Assembly: GCA_963383645.1 (NCBI GenBank)
Contig: OY726563.1
Coordinates: 38,903,831-38,967,830, forward strand
From: Muscardinus avellanarius
Taxonomy: Eukaryota > Chordata > Mammalia > Rodentia > Gliridae
DNA length: 64,000 nt
Direction: 5' to 3'
The position numbers were made by a program, and so were the translations under genes. Position 1 is the first letter of the stretch; every line of letters starts with the position of its first letter. Of the stretch, positions 31,268 to 42,560 are shown piece after piece. The notes under the pieces were generated by a model that was not told the origin of the DNA, made no database searches, and saw nothing but the letters and a program-made list of their open reading frames with translations.

Positions 31268-31805
31268 AAGTTTTATCCCTTGTCCTCTTTGAAATGTGTG
31301 TATCATCATGGGTTTTAGAGACAGGATGACAAATTGATTCAAACACTAAAAAGATGTGGCAGGTGTATATGATGTGTAGACATAGAATAGTAAAAATTGA
31401 AATTCTCTTATGTGTTATGTTCTATTACATCCCAACTATAGGGTTTTATTGAAGCAAATTATTTCCCATCCAAAGAGTAAGTATAGAGAATCCATCTTTT
31501 CTTCCAGAGAGAAAAAGTAGATCTTTCCATTTTAATGTTAGGCTAGAGATTTAATAATACTTAAAGCCTCAATTCACCTGTTCTTCTTCTTTTTAGGCAC
31601 TTCAGAAGACAGAAGCAAAGACATTTGCAAGTAAGACCAAGTAAAACTCTATCACTCACAGGATTTTGCTTCCATGCCCAATGATTCATTTATCCAATAA
31701 AAGTAGACTGAAATGGCCTAGAACCAAAGCACACTAAAGGTCCAGTTTTTATCTTCCCTAAGTTCTAATGTTACCACTTTAATTGGACAAAAATTCACCA
31801 GTTTT
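31268..31805. other. Unassigned sequence with an exon-like signal
   Basis: A polypyrimidine tract ending in AG at 31595-31596 and a gtaaga at 31631 bracket 34 bases. No other coding evidence was seen, so I do not annotate an exon. Confidence 0.35.
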
Positions 31806-31958
31806 TCTTTTGTGGCACTGGGGGTTGAAGCTGGGGGCATTCTACCTCTGAGCTATATATAGAGTCTTGCTAAATTGCTGAGGGCCTCATTATAAGTTGC
31901 TGAGGCTGGAGTCAAGTTTGTGGTCCTCCAGTCTCAGCCCCCTAAATATGATTACAGG
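31806..31958 (-). mobile_element. B1-dID SINE with internal deletion, minus strand
   Basis: The ID half (gcactgggggttgaagctgg) passes, without the usual linker, into gtcttgctaaattgctgagg; the B1 5' end is lost. Confidence 0.8.
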
Positions 31959-31964
31959 AGTGCC

Positions 31965-32002
31965 AATTTTTATAGTATCCAAAAATGGATAAACAAAATG
32001 TA

Positions 32003-32049
<47 letters not shown>

Positions 32050-32200
32050 GTTATGAAGCCTTAAAAATGAATGTAATTTTAATGTATACTACAACATGGA
32101 TGAACCTTTAATGCATTATGCTACTAAACAAGCCAAACACAAATGATAAATAGTATATGATTCCATTTATAGGAGCTATCTCGATTGGTCAAATTCATGC
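31965..32200 (+). mobile_element. Old L1 3'UTR fragment with (AT)n
   Basis: aaaaatggataaacaaaatg, tacaacatggatgaaccttt and tatgattccatttataggag are L1 3'UTR phrases in order. Confidence 0.7.
32006..32047. repeat. (TA)n microsatellite
   Basis: Twenty-one TA units within the L1 3'UTR. Confidence 0.96.
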
Positions 32201-32406
32201 AAAAAATATTTTATACAGAAGATCCCTTCATTCAAAAGCAAACATTTTGGGAACATGTTAGCACATCATCTAATGATATCAAGATATTAAATAACCTAAC
32301 AAATTTATTTGTTATATCTACTATAAATAAGACCACAATTAAGTCAAATTTTTGTTGTGGTTGCTTGTTAGTTTATTTTTAGCATGCTGGATTAGTTTCT
32401 GAAACA

Positions 32407-33220
32407 GTTTTGGTTTTGATTTGTTGTTGTTGTTGTTTTGGCACTGGAGACTGAACCCAGAAGCATTCTACAGAACTCAAAGCTACATCCCACCCCTTTT
32501 ATTTTATTTATTTATTTATTTATTTATTTAAATGAAATGGTATACATTTAAACTGTGCTTGGTGCCCTCTCCCCCCCATTTTCCCTCCCCCTCAACAATG
32601 AGAGTCCAGGTTGACCATGCTACATTTACACTTATACACATATTTGAATGTAGCTCCTCCAATTAATCAACCTCAGCCTTCTCCTACTCCTCCTTTCTAG
32701 CTTTGCTGAGGATTCCCCTCCAATATCTGGAGTCCCTCTGGTATCCCTAATACTCCCTAGTTTGGGTTAAAGAAAACATATGTCCCTTCTCTTTCTGTGC
32801 TTGGCTGATCTCACTTAACATAATATTCTCCAGATCTTTTCATCTTCTTGCGAGTGGCATGATTTTGTTCTTCTTTATAGCTGAATAGAATTCCATTGGG
32901 TTTATTTCCCATAATTTTACAATCCATTCATCTGTTGATGGAGACCTGGGTTGGTTTGATATTTTGGCTATTACAAACTGTACTGCTATGAACATAGGTA
33001 TGCATATGTTACTCTAATTCTCTGATTTCAACCCCTTTAGAAAAATACCCAGGAGTGGTAGAGCTGGATCATATGGTGGATCTATTCCCAGATTTCTAAG
33101 GAATCTCCACAACTTTATTTTAAATTTTGAAACAGGGTCTCACTAAGTTGCTGAGGCTGGCCTAAAGCCTGAAAGCTCAGTATCCCAAGTACTGGGTATA
33201 GGCATGCACCTAGCTCCAAA
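32407..33220 (-). mobile_element. B1-dID SINE split by an L1 3' end (outer copy)
   Basis: The ID half (32430-32525, after a (TTG)n tail) and B1 half (33113-33220) flank the L1 piece. Confidence 0.8.
32526..33112 (-). mobile_element. L1 3'UTR fragment, older subfamily
   Basis: Reversed phrases include ccacccattc-like pyrimidine tract, cttctctttctgtgcttggc, atccattcatctgttgatgg and ggagtggtagagctggatca. The 3' terminus differs from the young family (caatgagagtccaggttgac). The copy at 43880-44235 is the same type. Confidence 0.85.
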
Positions 33221-33436
33221 GCATTTTTCAACTTCCTTTTCATTCCATTTCCCCTGCCTTTTAATTCCATTCTTTAATCACCTAACATCTTTTGCTGCTC
33301 TTTCTTTATCCTTCTTATCCTCCCTTGCTCCTATCAATCTCAGTCTTCCCCTCCTGATTCTCTCCCCAGATGGGTTTTATGGAAAGATCAAAGGTTCAGC
33401 TTGGTCCATCTTTTGCTTTCAGCCTTTTCCCTCAGT
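33221..33436. other. Unassigned pyrimidine-rich sequence
   Basis: It is C/T-rich and immediately precedes the L1 target duplication. Confidence 0.45.
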
Positions 33437-33451
33437 AAAAACAGTGACACC

Positions 33452-33483
33452 AATAAAAAATTAAAAAAACAAAACAAAACATT
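33452..33483 (+). other. A-rich stretch between target copy and L1 5' end
   Basis: Thirty-two bases (aataaaaaattaaaaaaac...) resemble an L1 tail rather than an L1 5' end. With caccaataaaaaa at 33448-33460 it may be the tail of an ultra-short earlier L1 insertion. Confidence 0.5.
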
Positions 33484-34351
33484 GGGACTTCCAGGAAGAT
33501 GGCGACCAAGAAAAGCAGCGCTTACAAGTCCCACTAATATTCTATCTTTATTGCCACAAAAGCAGCGCTTTTCATAGCCAGAAAACACCATCAGCAGAGA
33601 AATAAAAGCTGTAAATACAAGGAACAGAGAAAAAGAAAACTAGAAGAACAAACAGAGACCAGAAAAGAAACCAACCCACATTGCAGCAGCAGAGCCGAGC
33701 CGGTGCCATCTTGCCTCATAGCACCAGGCTCCAGAGAAGAAAGGTAAACAAGGAGCTGAAGTGAGCAGCTTCAGATCATTCGGGTGTAATTCAGTAGTTA
33801 CAGTAATTCAGTGCAAGCAAACATCATCTAAAACTCCCCGTGGCCAAGCTCATCATGCCTTTCAGGGACTCAGAATGGAGCTCAAAACCAGAAAAGAAAT
33901 ATGCCAGCCTCACTGCCCAGGGCATGGCAGTGGCGCCATATTGCCAGCAGCAGTGGCGAGTCCACTGGGTCCGCAACAGCTCCAGATCAGCACGCTCAAC
34001 AACCGTGAATGAAATTGTGGCTTCTAAGGGAGAAATCCCGGTCCTGCACCCCGGGGACTTGCTCAGCTTTGATAATCTCCCTGGGTCTGAGATTTTGCAA
34101 TCCAACACAGTGAAGGAGTAGTGGTGGCAGAGATACCACGCCCAAGTCCCAGCTCCTAATGGGAAAACATACAGCCTGGCACCCCATGGTCTCACGTAGC
34201 CTCGATTAACTCCCTGGATCTGAGACTTTGTGATACAACCCAGTAAAGGAGTAGTGGTGATTGAGATTACCACAGACTGAGATAAGAAGCACCCTAAGTG
34301 AAGTCATAGTGACCCAGGGAAGAACCCAGAGAAGGTACAAATTTCTGATAT
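33484..34351 (+). promoter_or_regulatory. L1 5'UTR
   Basis: About 870 bases, homologous to the reverse complement of 11428-12221. It begins with the YY1-like site and has ggcagtggcgccatattgcc in its middle, part of the repeated GCCAT motif seen in the other copy. Confidence 0.75.
33496..33503 (+). promoter_or_regulatory. YY1-like motif aagatggc
   Basis: It is at +13 to +20 of the element, the same place as the YY1 site of other mammalian L1s, which directs accurate 5' initiation. Confidence 0.6.
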
Positions 34352-35472
34352 ATGGGAAGAGGAATAACAATGGAGCAATGAAGGCCCACAACCCCATACT
34401 ATCAGAACCTGATAACACAGAAACTCAGATATCTCCAGAATATCAAATCAGGAATATAACTGTATAAATAATACACAAACTTCAAAAGGAATTTAGAGAG
34501 AGTTTAAAAGAAGTAAAGAATGCAATCATTGAACTAAAGGCATCAATTAAAAGTATAAAAAATCGATTAGACCACTTGGAGAATACAATCTCGCTCCTAG
34601 AAGATAATCACTCCAAAAATGAACACATAGTTTATAATATAGAAAAAAATCTGACAACAGGAATTTGACATTGAAGAAATATGGGCCCATTTTAAGAGAG
34701 CTAACCTAAGAATAATCGGAATAAAGGAGGGAAAAGAAGGTGAAACCAAAGGGATCAATAATCTCTTCAAGGAAGTAATAGCAGAAATTTTTTCCAAACA
34801 CAGAGCAAGAGGTCGATATAGAGGTCCAGGAAATGTATAGAAGTCCCTTTAGACAGGATCAGAGAAGAGGTTCCCCATACCACATAATTGTAAAAATTAC
34901 CAATGTGGAAGCCAAGGAGAAAATCTTTTTTGTTTTTGGTGGTACTGGGGTTCCTGGAAGCCCTTCTACCTTCAGGCTACACTCCCAGACATATTTTATA
35001 CGTTTTTATTTTTGGAAAAAGGGTCTCTTAAGCCAGCGGGCTGGCTGTGAACCAGTGCGATCCTCTTGTCTCCGCCTCCCAAGCACAGGGATTACAAGCA
35101 TGCACCACCATGCCCAGCAAGGAGAGAATCTTAAAGGCAACAAAAACAAAAGGCCAAGTGACATTCAGAGGAAAATCAATTAGAATCACCCCAGATTTCC
35201 CTAACCAAGTCATGAGAGCCAGAAGGGCTTGGAGTAACATATTGCAAACTTTGAAAGAAAACAATTTCCAGCCAAAAATTTTCTACCCAGCAAAACTATC
35301 TATCAAATTATGTAGGGAAATAAGAAGCTTCCATGACAAACAGAAACTCAAGGAATTTATGTCTTCAAAACCAGCGCTAGAGAAAATACTCAAGGAAATA
35401 AACTACAAAGAAGAAATAGGTAATACACACCAGAACCAGAGAAACAAGATTTTCCATCCAGCAGACAACTAA
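34352..35472 (+). pseudogene. L1 ORF1 remnant
   Basis: It starts MGKRNNNGAMKAHNP and stops within 40 codons (after NITV). It resumes in shifted frames and is then split by a type S SINE (34928-35118). After the SINE the C-terminal domain is open (RARRAWSNILQTLKENNFQP), ending PADN-stop like the intact copy's PTDN-stop. The protein would have been an RNA-binding coiled-coil ORF1p. Confidence 0.9.
34928..35118 (-). mobile_element. B1-dID SINE, type S, in L1 ORF1
   Basis: Target copies aaggagaaaatctt (34914-34927) and aaggagagaatctt (35119-35132) bracket it. It is opposite to the L1 and has the short join gtctcttaagccagcgggct. Confidence 0.95.
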
Positions 35473-37171
35473 GCAAAGAAAAACAAACATTATATCAAAC
35501 AGAAATAAAATCCTAAAATGTTAGGAATTAAAAATTATCTCTCTATAATCACACTGAATGTAAATGGTTCAACTCCCCAATAAAAAGACATAAAGTGGCA
35601 AAATGGATTAAAAAACAGAATCTATTCATCTGCTGCTTACAAGAAACACACCTTACAAGTAAAGATAGAAACAAACTCAAGGTAAAGGGCTGGAGCAAGG
35701 TAATCCATGCTAATGGAACTCAAAGACAAGCAGGAGTAGCAACTATGGTATCAGACAAGTTAGACTTCGAACCCAAACTTATTAGAAGAGACAAAGAAGG
35801 TCACATTTTACTGGTAAAAGGAATAATCCAGCAAGAGGAAATAACAATAATCAACATCTATGCCCCAAACATAGGTGCAGCTGCTTTCATAAAACAAACT
35901 CTTTGTGACATGAAGTCACACATAAATCCCAACACAATAATACTGGGAGACTTCAACACACCTCTCACATTACTAGACCGAACTTCCAGATAAAGGGTCA
36001 GTAAAGATGCCTCAGAACTAAAGAACACCATTAACCAAATGAACCTGTTGGACACATATAGAATACTTCACCCAACTACAGCGAAGTTTACATTTTTCTC
36101 AGCTGCTCACGGAACCTTCTCCAAAATAGATCACATCCTGGGACACAAAATGAACACTAGCAAATTTAAAAAATGTTACATACTTCCCTGTGTCATTTCA
36201 GACCATAATGGAATGAAACTAGAAATCAACTCTAAGAAGACCCAGAGAAACAACATAAACATGTGGAGACTGAACACCACACTTCTGAATGAAGAATGGG
36301 TCATAGAAGATGTAAGAGGTGAAATCAAGAAATTTCTAGAAACAAATGAAAATAGAGATACAACATATCAAAACCTCTGGGACACTTTGAAGGCAGTATT
36401 AAGAGGAAATTTTATAGCACTGAGTGCTCACATAAGAAAAACAGAAAATCTTCAAATAAATACCCTTATGACACACCTCAAAGCCCTTGAAAAGCAGGAA
36501 CAATTGAACAAACCAAAGCCAGTAAAAGACAGGAAATTATTAAAATTAGAGCAGAAATTAACGAATTAGAGAATAAAAAAAATACAGAAAATGAACAAAA
36601 CCAAATGCTGGTTTCTTGAAAAAATTAACAAGATAGATAAACCACTAGTCAACCTAACTAGAAAAGAGAGAGAATCTACCCAAATTATGAAGATAAGGGA
36701 TTAAAAAGGAGAAATTACTACTGACAGTGTAGAAATCCAGAGGATTATCAGAAACTACTTTGAAAAACTATACTCCAACAAAATGGAAAATCTGGAGGAA
36801 ATCGACAACTTCCTAGATAAATATAACCTTCCTAAACTGAGTCAAGAAGATATAGAACACTTAAAACAACCAATAACAATCAAAGAGATTGAAACAGCAA
36901 TAAAGAGCTTACCATCAAAGAAAAGCCCAGGACCAGATGGTTTCCCAAGTGAATTCCATAAAACCTTTACAGAAGAGCTAACCCCAATACTCCTCAAAAT
37001 AGATAAAACTGAGACTCTCCCAAATGCATTCTATGAAGCCAACATCACACTAATACCCAAACCGAATAAAGACAGTTCAAGGAAGGTAAACTACAGGCCT
37101 ATATCTCTGATAAACTTGGATGCAAAACTATTAAACAAAATACTAGCAACACACATTCAAAACCACATAAA

Positions 37172-37352
37172 GAGCCGGGCATGGTGGAACACACTTGTAA
37201 TTCCTGCACTTGGGAGGCAGAGACGGGATTGCGGAAGTTTGAAGCCAGCTGTGCTGGCTTAAGAGACCCTATTTCCAAAACAAAAAAAGTAGGAAAATAG
37301 GTCTGGAAGTGTAACCCGGGTGTAGAAGGATTTCCAGAAACCCCAGTACCAC

Positions 37353-37402
<50 letters not shown>
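37172..37402 (+). mobile_element. B1-dID SINE, type S, in L1 ORF2, with (CA)n
   Basis: gagccgggcatggtggaaca, the short join gctgtgctggcttaagagac, and the ID half (tttccagaaaccccagtacc) run into a (CA)n tract at 37355-37402. It splits the reverse transcriptase between NHIKS and the downstream catalytic motif. Confidence 0.92.
37355..37402 (+). repeat. (CA)n microsatellite
   Basis: About 23 units growing from the ID 3' end ccagtaccacc. Confidence 0.97.
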
Positions 37403-37406
<4 letters not shown>

Positions 37407-39140
37407 ATCATACACCATTACCAGGCAGGGTTCATCCCAGGTACGGTTCATCACAGGGATGCATGTCTTGTTCAACATATGAAAATCAATTCATGTAATT
37501 CATCATATAAAGAGAATCAAAGACAAAAACCACATGATCATTTCAATAGACGCTGAAAAAGCATTTGATAAAATCCAGCATCTATTTATGATAGAAACAC
37601 TGCAGAGAATTGGAATAGAAGGAACATATCTCAACATTATTAAGGCAATCTACAATAAGCCCACTGCCAACATCATATTAAATGGGGAAAAACTTCAAGA
37701 ATTCCCCCTCAAAACAGGAACGAGACAAAGATGTCCATTATCACCACTTCTCTTCAATATAGTACTAGAGACTCTAGCCAGAGCAATAAGGCAAGAAAAG
37801 GAAATCAAAGGAGTACAAATAGGAAAAGAAGAACTCAAACTTTCACTATTTGCAGATGACATAATTCTATATTTAGAAAACCCAACAAACTCAACCAAAA
37901 GGCTTATAGAACTGATCAACAAATTCAGCTAAGTGTCTGAATACAAAATCAATCTTAAAAAATCAGAAACTTTCCTGTACGCCAACCATAAATCCACTGA
38001 AAAAGAAATTCAGAAAACACGTCCACTGAGGATCTCCCACAAAAAAATAAAATACTTAGGAATAAACTTAACCAAGGAGATTATAGATCTCTACAAAGAA
38101 AATTATAAAATACTGAAAAAAGAAATCAAAGAAGATCTTAGAAGATGGAAAGATCTTCCATGTTCATGAATTGGCAGAATATATGTCATTAAAATGGCCA
38201 TCCTTCCAAAAGTGATCTACAGATTCAATGCAATGCCCATTAAACTACCAATATCATTCCTCATAGACATAGAAAAATCAGTCCTTAAATTTATTTGGAA
38301 GAGCAAAAAGCTCAGAATAACCAAAGTAGTTCTCAGCAACAAAAACCATGCAGGAGGAATCACAATACCTGAATTTAAACTATACTACAAAGTCATTGTA
38401 ATAAAACAGCATAGTACTGGCATAAAAACAGATATATAGACCAATGAAGCAGAATAGAAGACCCAGAAACAAGCTCACACACTTTCAGGCAATTAATTTT
38501 TGACAAAGGAGCCAAAAACATACATTGGAAAAAAGATAGCCTCTTCAACAAATGGTGTTGACAAAACTGGTTAACCATATGCAGAAAATTGGAAATTAAT
38601 CCCACTTTTGCACCCTGCACAAGAGTCAATTCAAGATGGATCAAAAACCTGGAAATTAAACCAGAGACCTCGAAGCTCCTTGAAGAAGGCATAGGCCTAA
38701 CACTGCTACACATAGGCACAGATAAACACTTTCTCAACAAGACCCCAAAGGCACAACAAATTAAAAAGCGAATCAATACGTGGGATTGCATGAAACTGAA
38801 GACCTTCTGTTTAGCAAAGGAAACTGTCAAGAATGTTAACCGAGAGCCAACAGAATGGGAGATTTTTGCCACCTACACCACTGATAGAGGACTAATATCT
38901 AGAATATACAGAGAACTCAAGAAACTCAACACTAAAAAAAATCATCCAATAACAAAATGGGCAAGTGAGCTAAATAGACACTTCATGAAAGAAGAAATTC
39001 AAATGGCCAATAAATGCATGAAAAAATGCTCAACATCATTGGCAATCAGAGAGATGCAAATCAAAACTACCCTGAAATTTCACCTAACTCCAACTAGAAT
39101 GGCAATCATTCAAAACACAAATAACAACAAATGCTGGTGA

Positions 39141-39851
39141 GGATGTGGAGAAGTGGGAACTCTAAAACATGGTTGGTGGGATTGCAAATTAGTGCAACCA
39201 CTTTGGAAAACAGTATGGAAAATCCTCAGAAGAATGGGAACAAATCTACCATTTGATCCAGCAATACCGTAACCCAAAGAAAGTAAACCAAACTATCAAA
39301 CTAATGCATGTGTATCTATGTTCATAGCTGCACAATTCACCATAGCCAAACTATGGAACCAGCCAAAATGTCCATCAACAGAAGAATAGATTACAAAACT
39401 GTGGTATATGTACACAATGGAATTTTACTCAGCCATTAAAAAAACTCAATTACATCATTTTCAGGGAAATGGATGGAACTGGAGGATATTGTGCTAATTG
39501 AGATTAGTTAGTCACAAAAAATAAGAAATCAGATGCTTTCTCTAATATGTGAGAGCTAAGGAGAAATGGGTCATAGAAGGAACTCTAGATGAAAAAGGAA
39601 ATCCTATAGAGGAGCAAACAAGACAACCTAAATGAGGAGGTGTGAGAGGGGAAGAAGGAAAATCTCTAAAACACACAATGTACTTAAACATTTTGAAGTC
39701 AACCACTAAGCCAAGCAAGGGAAGATGGGATGGGGAGGGAATGGTGTGGAAATTGGGTAGGGGTTAAATCAGTGATGTGTACATGTATGTACATACAAGT
39801 TTTTTTATCTTAATATGATGTTTGAATATAATGCACCAATAAAAAATTTTT
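39141..39851 (+). other. L1 3'UTR of the lineage-specific family
   Basis: It is the reference copy for the short L1 ends in the window, with phrases tgtgagagctaaggagaaat, caaccactaagccaagcaag and atgatgtttgaatataatgc, then gcaccaataaaaaa. Confidence 0.85.
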
Positions 39852-39869
39852 AAAAACCAGTGATACACC

Positions 39870-40098
39870 CAGGCATCTCAGATCTGACACAATTAAAGGC
39901 CACCAAAGAGGGAAGATGGGCAGAGCTTACTTTCAGTGAATGACAAGCTGTTGATGGCTGGAGTAAAACAAGTTGAATCAGATGAGTTTTTCACACCAGA
40001 CATTAGAACTGCAGTTCAGTGTGGATCTGTCTCAGTACATTATAGTATAACACCTTGAAAGGCACAAACCTTGCATGTGTTGATAAATAAAATGAAAA
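39870..40098. other. Unassigned sequence
   Basis: It lies between two L1 insertions and has no recognisable element. Confidence 0.45.
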
Positions 40099-40134
40099 TT
40101 TATTTTAATTGAATCTAGCTTATAATTGGCATGG

Positions 40135-40444
40135 CTTTTTATTAGTGCATTGTTGTCATAAATCTTAATGGGGCACACGATGGTAGAGGCATACATGCAC
40201 ACACATCACTCATTTAGCCCTTCCCTAATTCACACCGTCTTCCTTCCCCCCTCCCTCTCTCTCATGTTTGGCTTACTGATTGACTTTGAAATGTGGAAGC
40301 TAGAGAGGAAAAGGGTCATAGGAGATGCTCTAGATGAAGAAGAAACCATAGATGAGCAAATAAAGGTGACCTAACTGAGGGACATAGGAGAGGGGAAGGG
40401 AAATTCCCTAATGTGCATGATGTACATTCATAAACATATCAAAA
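40135..40444 (-). mobile_element. L1 3' end with 5' inversion (twin priming)
   Basis: 40135-40290 is the L1 terminus in minus orientation (ttattagtgcattgttgtca to tgattgactttgaaatg). 40291-40444 is the adjoining upstream part of the 3'UTR in plus orientation (gaagctagagaggaaaaggg to acattcataaacatatc). Mapped on 39545-39840 the two parts meet at almost the same point. Flanking candidates: gcatgg at 40129-40134 and 40445-40450; tttattttaattga at 40099-40112 and 40451-40464. Confidence 0.85.
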
Positions 40445-40527
40445 GCATGGTTTATTTTAATTGATCTAAATAATTTGAACATTTTCCATCACAGAATCAG
40501 ATATTTTCTGGAGAGAAAATGAGCTCT

Positions 40528-40722
40528 CAACTAGGCATGATGATATACACCTGTTATCCCAGTACTTGGAAGGCTGAGACAGGAGAATCACAGGTTCAAG
40601 TCCAGCCTCAGCAACTGAGTGAGGCTCTTAGCAACTTAAGAGAGACCTTGTTATCAAATAAAAAGTAAAATCAGTCTGGGGGTATAACTCAAAGATAGAA
40701 TGTTCCTTGGTTCACTTGCTAG
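40528..40722 (+). mobile_element. B1-dID SINE, type A
   Basis: It begins ctaggcatgatgatatacac; the ID half is gggggtataactcaaagata, with the end replaced by (CT)n. Confidence 0.88.

Positions 40723-40764
<42 letters not shown>
40723..40764 (+). repeat. (CT)n microsatellite
   Basis: About 20 CT units at the SINE 3' end. Confidence 0.97.
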
Positions 40765-40767
<3 letters not shown>

Positions 40768-40782
40768 ACAATACAGCACAGA

Positions 40783-40880
40783 GTAGAGTTCAGTGCACCA
40801 GCTCTGGAGTCCCATTCTCTAGGTTTGGATCGTGGAACTTATAAGCTACATAGCCATAGACAAGTCCCTTGACTTGTAAA
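40783..40880 (+). mobile_element. MIR SINE fragment
   Basis: accagctctggagtcccatt, aggtttggatcgtggaactt and catagacaagtcccttgact match the first half of MIR. Confidence 0.65.
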
Positions 40881-40894
40881 ATATTTATTTTAAA

Positions 40895-41089
40895 TAATAT
40901 CTGGGGATGGAACCCAGAGGCATTCTACCTCTGAGCTACACCCGGGGCCTAATTTTAGTCTTTATATTTTTTGAAACAGGGTCTCACTGAGTTGTAAGGT
41001 GCCTCATTAAGTAGCTGAAGCTGTCTGCAAATCCTCCAGTCTCCACCACTCGAATGCTGGGATTTCAAGCATGCACCACCACGCCCGGC
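40895..41089 (-). mobile_element. B1-dID SINE, type B-like, minus strand
   Basis: ggggatggaacccagaggca to catgcaccaccacgcccggc; full length. Confidence 0.92.
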
Positions 41090-41797
41090 ATATCAGGGTC
41101 TTTATAAGTATAGGATTCACTTCCTAATCCCTGATTTGAGATATGTTGAGGGCACATTCAATGCTGGGCTGCTGTAAGGATCACATCATTTGGGCAATCT
41201 CGGACAAAAGATGGGGTGTACTTCTAAGTCTTTGGATTATGGGAAAGGACAAGACTTTCATTGCTGTATAGTATGTAAAATATGCCAAGGAGTTCAGAGG
41301 GTGCATGGCTTTCTCCACACCCAGGGATCAGAGACAATCTTCATGTGGCATTTCAAGGACACCTTGTAAGAGTCGAAAGTCCAGACACATGATTCTGAGA
41401 GAACATATTCATTTTGAGTGCAGGCATTGAAGTAAGGAAGTGGAAGTCATAAATAAATAACATAGTGTGCCTGGAGATAAGTCCCAGAGAATGATATACG
41501 GGAGATAGGCAAGTGGCTGTTAGGTTGGAGGCACCCTGAATGATGGGCTGAGAAACATTCCTCTGTGTGCTTGCCCTTACACCATTAGATCAGGCGGGGA
41601 ATCCTTCCTGCTCTTCTACTCACAGTGTAGTGTCATGTCTGTGCCCCTTTCCTGTCCCAAGTAAACCCCTTCCACTCCCCCTTCCAGAAGACATCCCTCC
41701 ATTGAGCCACATACAGCCTACTAACTTCGGGCTTTGAAGATTTGCCCTCCAGTCATGGACCAATGAGAACCCATCTTGATGCTTGTGAATAAATAGG
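41090..41797. other. Unassigned sequence, 0.7 kb
   Basis: It is C/T-rich near 41580-41750. No family landmark or long frame. Confidence 0.5.
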
Positions 41798-42400
41798 AAT
41801 GCTTATACATTGTTGGTGGAATTGTAAATTAGTACAACCACTTAGTTGAAAGTTTCTCAAAAAACTAGGAATGGAACCACCATATGACCCAGGTTTACCA
41901 CTCTCAGTATCTCTCCAAAATAATCAAATTTAGAATACTGTAGTGATACATATATATCCATGTTTATAGCAGCACAATTCATAATAGCTAAATTATGGAA
42001 CCAACCCAATTGTCTATCAACAGATGAAAATATAAAGAAAATATGGTGTATATACCCACAGTAGAATTCTACTTAGCCATAAAGAAGAACAAAATTTTGT
42101 CATTTGCAGACAAATGAATGGAACTGGAGAATATTATGCTAAGTAAGAATGGTCAGTCTCAGAAAGTCAAGAGTGATATGTTTTCTCTCACATATGAAAA
42201 CTAGAGAGAAAATAGGAAGTAAAAGGGACTTTAAATAATGCAGAGAGAGAGACCTGTAGCATAGTTGAAGGATGTTAGTGAGGAGAAGAAGGAATGAAGA
42301 AGGAAATAGATCAAATAATACTATAGTCATATGTGACTATCCTCATGTGGGGAAGGAGTAGGGAGTAGTGGGGTAGGATGTGGAAAGAAATACACAAAAA

Positions 42401-42486
<86 letters not shown>

Positions 42487-42560
42487 CATTGAACCTCACT
42501 ATGGTATAAAATTGTGATGTACTATTGAAACAAGAATAGGGCATAAAGAGAAATGTTTCT
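41798..42560 (+). mobile_element. L1 3' region, 5'-truncated
   Basis: It is colinear with the region downstream of ORF2 in the full-length L1: cattgttggtggaattgtaa, gtttatagcagcacaattca, agccataaagaagaacaaaa, tatgctaagtaagaatggtc. It has an (AT)n-(TG)n block near its 3' end. Confidence 0.85.
42403..42485 (+). repeat. (AT)n-(TG)n compound microsatellite
   Basis: About 23 AT units then about 17 TG units. Confidence 0.96.

Larger units (their letters stand above)
35518..39140 (+). pseudogene. L1 ORF2 remnant (endonuclease-reverse transcriptase)
   Basis: ORF2p nicks target DNA and reverse-transcribes L1 RNA. Order seen: start MLGIKNYLSIITLNVNG, endonuclease motifs CLQETH (35633-35650) and GDFN (35946-35957), SDHNG near 36200. 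Reverse transcriptase follows with [13 protein letters not shown] (~36918), LIPKPNKDS and NYRPISLI (~37090), a SINE, then [14 protein letters not shown] (37534) and the catalytic FADD (37849-37860). Next come the thumb, and a C-terminal region ending NNNKCW-stop. Stops (after NGSTPQ; after LDRTSR; near 37930 and 38167), frameshifts and the SINE make it non-functional. Confidence 0.93.
33484..39851 (+). mobile_element. Full-length L1 LINE, inactive
   Basis: It runs from the canonical 5' end gggacttccaggaagatggc to gcaccaataaaaaattttta. It is flanked by aaaaacagtgacacc (33437-33451) and aaaaaccagtgatacacc (39852-39869), an imperfect target duplication. Parts: 5'UTR 33484-34351, ORF1 remnant 34352-35472, ORF2 remnant 35518-39140, 3'UTR 39141-39840. 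SINEs interrupt both reading frames. Confidence 0.92.

Noticed and set aside
33824..34273. 149-codon minus frame
   Set aside because: Antisense to the L1 5'UTR, with no motif; L1 antisense frames in the 5'UTR are known in some primates but I see no evidence for one here.
38393..38872. 159-codon minus frame
   Set aside because: Antisense shadow of L1 ORF2.
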